Assembly (NCBI RefSeq): GCF_019091135.1
Contig: NZ_JAGXJW010000009.1
Coordinates: forward strand, 96,414-160,413
Reading direction: 5' to 3'
Source of the DNA: Cohnella sp. GbtcB17
GTDB taxonomy: Bacteria > Bacillota > Bacilli > Paenibacillales > Paenibacillaceae
Length of the DNA: 64,000 nucleotides
A program made the position numbers and the translations under genes. Below are positions 59,849-64,000 of the stretch, piece by piece. The stretch's first letter is position 1. Each line of letters starts with the position of its first letter. The notes beneath the pieces are model-generated. The model was given only the letters and a program-made list of their open reading frames with translations. It did not search any database and was not told the origin of the DNA.

Positions 59849-60234
59849 CGGCGCTGTCCGCCTTCGTCCGGCAATTGCCGGACGTACCGGGCATCGACGC
59901 GCTTGTCGTGCTGCTCGAGCAGCGCCAGCGTCTGCGTAAGCGTAATGACACGGCGCGTCAGCGTGGATACCGCGATCGTCAGATGCAGCAGCAGGAACAG
60001 CACGAACACAAGTCCAAGCAGGTACAACAGCGACGGCGCATAAACCACGCCGATCAGGCGAGCCATCCGGTCGATGACCGAAGGGAACAGCGATAGCGTC
60101 ATCATGATGGCGCTGAGCGCCAGCCAGAGCAGCGCGTACTGCTCCCTGAGCTTGCGGCCGCGGATCATATAGACGAGTACGACGAAGAAGGAAGCGCTGA
60201 GCAGGAAGCTAAGCAGGTACAGATTAACCTTCAT
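59845..60234 (-). CDS. DUF2304 membrane protein
   Basis: 129 residues with three membrane helices and a basic cytoplasmic tail with a short coiled coil. The patterns REQYALLWLALSAIMMTLSLFP and LLYLLGLVFVLFLLLHLTI are typical of DUF2304. These proteins usually accompany polyprenyl-phosphate glycosyltransferases. It overlaps the GT2 gene by 11 nt. Confidence 0.85.
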   Translation of the reverse strand: MKVNLYLLSFLLSASFFVVLVYMIRGRKLREQYALLWLALSAIMMTLSLFPSVIDRMARLIGVVYAPSLLYLLGLVFVLFLLLHLTIAVSTLTRRVITLTQTLALLEQHDKRVDARYVRQLPDEGGQRR

Positions 60235-60949
60235 AGCGGACGCTCCATTTCTTTTTGCGCGTCTTCGCGATCAGCACGGCGACTGTGACTTTGCACATGT
60301 AATACACGGATTTGAACGGGGAAATGCTGGACTTGCCGGTCAGCCGCTCCCGCATGACGACGGGCACCTCGATGCATCGCAAGCCCTCGTTGTCCATCTC
60401 GACGAGCGCTTCGACCTCGGGGTAGTCCGTCGGATAATCGGAGGCGAACAGCGCGATCGCCCTCGGTCCGCACAGCCTGAAGCCGGACGTCGGATCGGTG
60501 ACTTCGCGTCCCAGCAGCCGCGTGAGCAGCCCCGCCAGCAGCGCGATGCCCATCCGTCTGGCGCGGCTCGACTGGAAGCCCCGCCGCTCGACGAAGCGCG
60601 AGCCGACGACCATATCTGCGCCGCTTCGGGCGAGGGCAAGACGCATGCGGTCCATCTCCTCGGGAAGATGCTGCCCGTCGCCGTCCATCTGGGCGGCCAG
60701 GCGGTAGCCGCGCTCCGCCGCGTAGCGATAGCCGGTCTGAACGGCGCCGCCGATGCCGAGGTTGCAGCTTAAGGTGAGGACGGCGGCTCCGGCTGCGGCG
60801 GCCTCCGAAGCGGTCGCATCGGTCGATCCATCGTTGACGACGAGGATGTCGGCATCGGGAATATGGCTTCGAATATCGGCGAGGACGCCGCGAATGCCTT
60901 CGGCTTCGTTAAAGGCAGGGACAATGATGAGCAGTTCAGCCTGCTTCAT
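60224..60949 (-). CDS. GT2 polyprenyl-phosphate-sugar synthase (DPM1-like)
   Basis: 241 residues. GT-A fold with IIVPAFNEAEGI, LVVNDGSTDAT and the DxD-like MDGDGQHLPEEMD, typical of dolichol/undecaprenyl-phosphate mannose or glucose synthases. No C-terminal membrane helices, so it is the soluble type. It overlaps the GT39 gene by 14 nt. It should load a sugar on undecaprenyl phosphate for the GT39 enzyme. Confidence 0.9.
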   Translation of the reverse strand: MKQAELLIIVPAFNEAEGIRGVLADIRSHIPDADILVVNDGSTDATASEAAAAGAAVLTLSCNLGIGGAVQTGYRYAAERGYRLAAQMDGDGQHLPEEMDRMRLALARSGADMVVGSRFVERRGFQSSRARRMGIALLAGLLTRLLGREVTDPTSGFRLCGPRAIALFASDYPTDYPEVEALVEMDNEGLRCIEVPVVMRERLTGKSSISPFKSVYYMCKVTVAVLIAKTRKKKWSVRYEG

Positions 60950-62198
60950 ACGTGACGCCCTCCTTCCCGGTGGCCGCGCCTTTGGAGCCGCGAATACGCT
61001 TCAGCGCCCAGCCGGCCAGCGCGGCGGCCAGCAGTCCGTCCAGCACGATGAGGATCGGCATTGCCGTGAAGTTGTATCTGTATTCGGGCACAAAGGCCAG
61101 GCGCGTCGCCGAGATCGTGGCCAAAAAGACGACCGGCAGCACCGCGGCGCTGCGCCATTTGCGCAGCATCAGCGCGCCGGAGAGCAACCCCCCGAGTACG
61201 ATGACGACGTGGAATTGCTGCCGGAACGGAAAATCCAGGTACATCGGCGAGTGCCCGGAGCCAAAAAACATGCGGCCGTATATTTCGCGCAGCTTGCCGA
61301 CGGTATACCATTTCACGTAGGTCCAGGTATGCTCGGTAAACCCGATGCGAAGGCGTTCTTTGGCGACCTCCATCTGCGTCTTGCCGTGACGGTCGACGAG
61401 TCCGTCTTCGTAGTTTTTGTTCGGATAAGTGCCGGCCGCGAACGGGTTGACCTGCGTCGACGCGATGATCGGCTTGTGGAGGGTGACGACGTTGCGGAGA
61501 ATCCAGGGAGACAGCACGAGCGCCGTGCCGAGCCCGGCGCAGAGCAGAAGCTTGGCGGCATGGCGTGCGTCTTTGCGGATCAGCCAGAACAGCAGATAGG
61601 AGGCGGGCAGCAGGACGGCGAACTCGGAACGCGCAAGCATAGCCAGTCCGAGCGCGGCGCCCGCCAGTATGGATGCGCGGGGCGTCGGCTTGTCCAGCGC
61701 GGCAAGCTGCAGCGCGAGGTAAGCCAGCAGCAGGAGGGCGGCCAGCGTCTCCGTCAGGATGGCCCCGTTGGCCCAAATGAACGGCGGATAGACGGCCATG
61801 ACGGCCGATGTCGCGAGCGCGGCGATCGGACCGCCGAGCCGGTTCGCGATGTACGCGGCGATCGCCAACGTCGCGAGACTTATTACCGCCTGCGCATAAC
61901 GAATATAAGGGTACGGATCGTGTTCCGTATAGCCGGCCAGCTTGTATACGGCGGCCATGAATAGCGGATAGCCGGGCGGCACCTTCGCGTTCGGCGTCTC
62001 GCTTTTGTAGCCGTAAACCCCGTTCTCGATCAATTGGCGGACCATCTTGTCGTAATAGACGGTGTCGTGGGTAACTTGATGCGTGACGGAGGTTAAAAAA
62101 TCGAATCTTAAAAAAGCGGCCAACGCGAACACGAGCGCGAACGCGAGGGCAAGCGCCGGCTTGAACACCGGCGTTCGGGATGGCGCTAACCTTTCCAT
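60936..62198 (-). CDS. GT39/ArnT-type membrane glycosyltransferase
   Basis: 420 residues from the ATG at 62198 (AAGGGG about 10 nt upstream); an in-frame start at 62276 has no ribosome site. Eleven or so membrane helices. The first outside loop has HQVTHDTVYYDKMVRQLIENG and KVPPGYPLFMA, the acidic/Pro-Pro pattern of the PMT/ArnT superfamily. It would move a sugar from a lipid carrier to a surface protein or polymer. It is first in an overlapping operon with GT2, DUF2304 and the EmrE-like gene. Confidence 0.88.
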   Translation of the reverse strand: MERLAPSRTPVFKPALALAFALVFALAAFLRFDFLTSVTHQVTHDTVYYDKMVRQLIENGVYGYKSETPNAKVPPGYPLFMAAVYKLAGYTEHDPYPYIRYAQAVISLATLAIAAYIANRLGGPIAALATSAVMAVYPPFIWANGAILTETLAALLLLAYLALQLAALDKPTPRASILAGAALGLAMLARSEFAVLLPASYLLFWLIRKDARHAAKLLLCAGLGTALVLSPWILRNVVTLHKPIIASTQVNPFAAGTYPNKNYEDGLVDRHGKTQMEVAKERLRIGFTEHTWTYVKWYTVGKLREIYGRMFFGSGHSPMYLDFPFRQQFHVVIVLGGLLSGALMLRKWRSAAVLPVVFLATISATRLAFVPEYRYNFTAMPILIVLDGLLAAALAGWALKRIRGSKGAATGKEGVTYEAG

Positions 62199-62321
62199 GC
62201 CTATGTATCCCCTTCCTCTTCGTATCCTTGCTATCGAAAGCAAGTATAGTAGAGGAATCTTAACGGACGCCTGCACGAAAGCTTATCAAATCCTTAACAA
62301 ACGCTGACGATGTTATGAGCG

Positions 62322-63569
62322 TTATAAGCTGCGCGCGACGGGCAATGCGATCTCGAACGCGGTCCGGCTCCTGTCGCTGCGGGCCTGGACGCGTCCGCCG
62401 TGCACTTCGGCGATGCTCTTGACGATGGCGAGCCCAAGACCCGTCCCGCCGGAAGCGCGCGAACGGTCCCCGCGGTAAAAGCGGTCGAAAATAAACGGAA
62501 GATCCATCGCGGGAATCGGCTCGCCATAGTTGATGACGCGGATGAGCGCGATATCGTCCCGGCGTTCGATCTCGATGTCCACGTACGGACTTCCGCTGCC
62601 GTGCGCGATCGCGTTGGAGACCAGATTTTCGAAGGCTCTCACCAGCAGATTGCCGTCGCCTTCGATGACGAGCGGCGCTTCCGGCGCGGCCAGACGGCAG
62701 GTCATCGAAGCCTTCTCGAGGATCGGCACGAACTCTTCCGCGAGCTGGCGCAGCAGGTCCGTCAGGTCCAGCTTCGTCCAGACGAGCGGCATGCCGCCTC
62801 CGATACGCGTATACTCGAACAGATCGTCGATCAGCTTTTTCAGCGAGCGCGCCTTTTCATAGGCGATATTGACGTAGTGGCGAAGTTCGACTTCGTCCTT
62901 GTACCGATCCTGCTCGATGACCTCCAGGAAACCCAGAATGGACGTGAGCGGCGTTCGGAGGTCGTGCGACACGCCGGTGATGAGGTCGTTTTTCGTTTTC
63001 TCGGCGTGCCGCTCGTCGCGAATCGAACGGTCGAGCTGCTCGGCCATCGCGTTGATGCTCTCGGCTATGCGGGCGAAGTCGCCGTACGAGCGGTCCATCT
63101 CGATCCGATACTCGAGCCGGCCGCCGGCCACGGCCTGCAAGCCCTCGGTGATGCGCTCCAGGTAGTCGGCCAGCTTGTCGGCGAGTCTGTCGATGCTGGC
63201 GGCTGCCTGCCCAAGCTCGTCGTTCGCGGTCGTGAACGAAGCCTGTCCGAGCTCGCCGTTCTCCATGCCGCGCAGCGCGTCGTCCAGCTCCTCCAGCCGG
63301 CGGATCGTGCTGCGGCTAAGCAGAAAATAATAGACGAAAAAGAGAACCGTTCCGAACACGACCAGCACGGGCGTAGAGCCGATGCGATTGATGACGAGCG
63401 CCATCGGCGGACGGAAGAAGGGAAGCCTGATCAAAAATTCGGCGACCAAATACAGGCCGTACAGCGTCGCTGCGTTCAGCGCGGCTGCGGCGAGTGCGGC
63501 TGCGAGGAACTTCCAGCGGATCGTGCGCAGCCATTTGAAGTCGAGCTTGAAGGGCATAAGTCGAGACAC
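62322..63569 (-). CDS. VanS-like sensor histidine kinase
   Basis: 415 residues, GTG start (an ATG four codons later is possible). Two membrane helices (about 20-45 and 66-84) enclose a short outside loop of about 20 residues. HAMP-like segments follow, then HisKA with GVSHDLRTPLTS (phospho-acceptor His near 200), and HATPase with ENLVSNAIAHG and GGTGLGLAIVKSI. The short loop suggests sensing within the membrane or at the wall. It pairs with the regulator gene just upstream. Confidence 0.93.
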   Translation of the reverse strand: MSRLMPFKLDFKWLRTIRWKFLAAALAAAALNAATLYGLYLVAEFLIRLPFFRPPMALVINRIGSTPVLVVFGTVLFFVYYFLLSRSTIRRLEELDDALRGMENGELGQASFTTANDELGQAAASIDRLADKLADYLERITEGLQAVAGGRLEYRIEMDRSYGDFARIAESINAMAEQLDRSIRDERHAEKTKNDLITGVSHDLRTPLTSILGFLEVIEQDRYKDEVELRHYVNIAYEKARSLKKLIDDLFEYTRIGGGMPLVWTKLDLTDLLRQLAEEFVPILEKASMTCRLAAPEAPLVIEGDGNLLVRAFENLVSNAIAHGSGSPYVDIEIERRDDIALIRVINYGEPIPAMDLPFIFDRFYRGDRSRASGGTGLGLAIVKSIAEVHGGRVQARSDRSRTAFEIALPVARSL

Positions 63570-63624
63570 GCTTCTTTCTATGCGAAAATAAGGCGGGGAG
63601 GCTGCGTCCTTGGCAAGCCGGCCC

Positions 63625-64000
63625 TTATTCGGGATCGATCTTGTATCCGATGCCCCATACCGTCTTGATATAGCGGGGGTTCTGCGGATCCTTTTCGATT
63701 TTCTCCCGAAGCTTGCGGATATGGACCATGACCGTATTTTTGGACTCCATGAACGGTTCGTTCCATACTTCCTGATAAATCTTGTCCATGCTGAGCACGA
63801 TGCCGCGATTGACGGCGAGCAGACGCAAAATGGCGAACTCGCGCGGCGTTAGCTTGACTTCCTCGCCGTCGGCCGTGACCTTGTGCGTGGCGGTATTGAT
63901 GACGAGATCGTCGATCTCGAGCTGCGACTCGTCGCGGACGTCGGGCCGTCCGAACTGCTTGTACCGCCGCAGCTGAGACTTCACGCGCGCCACCAGCTCC
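63625..64000 (-). CDS. OmpR/VanR-type response regulator (N-terminal part off the right edge)
   Basis: The frame is open through the window edge, so only about 124 C-terminal residues are visible. They hold the end of the receiver (ELVARVKSQLRRY) and a complete winged helix (KLTPREFAILRLL, SMDKIYQEVWNEPFMESKNTVMVHIRKLREKIE, TVWGIGYKI). The phospho-acceptor is outside the window. It is followed 55 bp later by the kinase gene, the usual VanRS-like order. Confidence 0.93.
   Translation of the reverse strand, partial: ELVARVKSQLRRYKQFGRPDVRDESQLEIDDLVINTATHKVTADGEEVKLTPREFAILRLLAVNRGIVLSMDKIYQEVWNEPFMESKNTVMVHIRKLREKIEKDPQNPRYIKTVWGIGYKIDPE

Overview
The window is about 58% GC DNA from a spore-forming Gram-positive bacterium, most likely a Cohnella/Paenibacillus-type member of the Paenibacillaceae. 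The evidence is a gerA/gerC/gerB-type germination operon, S-layer-homology (SLH) anchored surface enzymes, YesM/YesN two-component regulation with an LplABC-type sugar importer, catabolite-repression (cre) sites, and frequent TTG/GTG starts behind strong GGAGG ribosome sites.

Positions 1-27062 form a polysaccharide-use locus. A GH106-like glycosidase (running off the left edge) is divergent from a secreted clan GH-A-like enzyme with three carbohydrate-binding modules. Next come a 1740-residue beta-helix protein ending in cohesin, FIVAR and dockerin-like modules, a cohesin-SLH surface protein, and a large SLH-anchored GH13 alpha-amylase. These are followed by a YesM/YesN pair, a lipoprotein binding protein, two permeases and a cytoplasmic GH31 alpha-glucosidase. 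The layout suggests surface capture and cleavage, sensing, import and intracellular hydrolysis, with cre-like sites before the secreted enzymes. The cohesin-SLH gene directly behind a gene with a dockerin-like tail suggests a small cellulosome-like attachment system.

Positions 27146-30852 hold the germinant receptor operon. From 30909 to 36875 are a single-chain fusion of two ABC permeases, an unknown coiled-coil protein, a GNAT acetyltransferase and two unknown membrane-associated proteins. Positions 37280-40489 hold a hexuronate operon (kduI, DeoR regulator, kduD, kdgA) whose promoter carries three evenly spaced direct repeats. From 40522 to 48538 are a nuclease-like winged-helix protein, an M20 amidohydrolase, two Gfo/Idh/MocA oxidoreductases flanking an AraC regulator, and a LacI regulator divergent from an FAD oxidoreductase across a perfect palindrome.

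Positions 48954-64000 hold an ATP/ADP-translocase-like protein fused to HEAT repeats and two cyclic-nucleotide-binding domains, peptide deformylase, a stalk-domain protein, an ABC-F ATPase, two tRNA-Lys(CUU) genes differing only at position 37, a MarR regulator, a polyprenyl-linked glycosylation cassette (GT39, GT2, DUF2304, EmrE-like) with another stalk-domain protein, and a VanRS-like two-component system cut by the right edge.

Several intergenic regions carry non-coding repeats that share a period of 51 bp (4615-4793, 37022-37203, 48570-48839, 56726-56929). They are unrelated in sequence or only distantly related, and gene annotation does not explain them.
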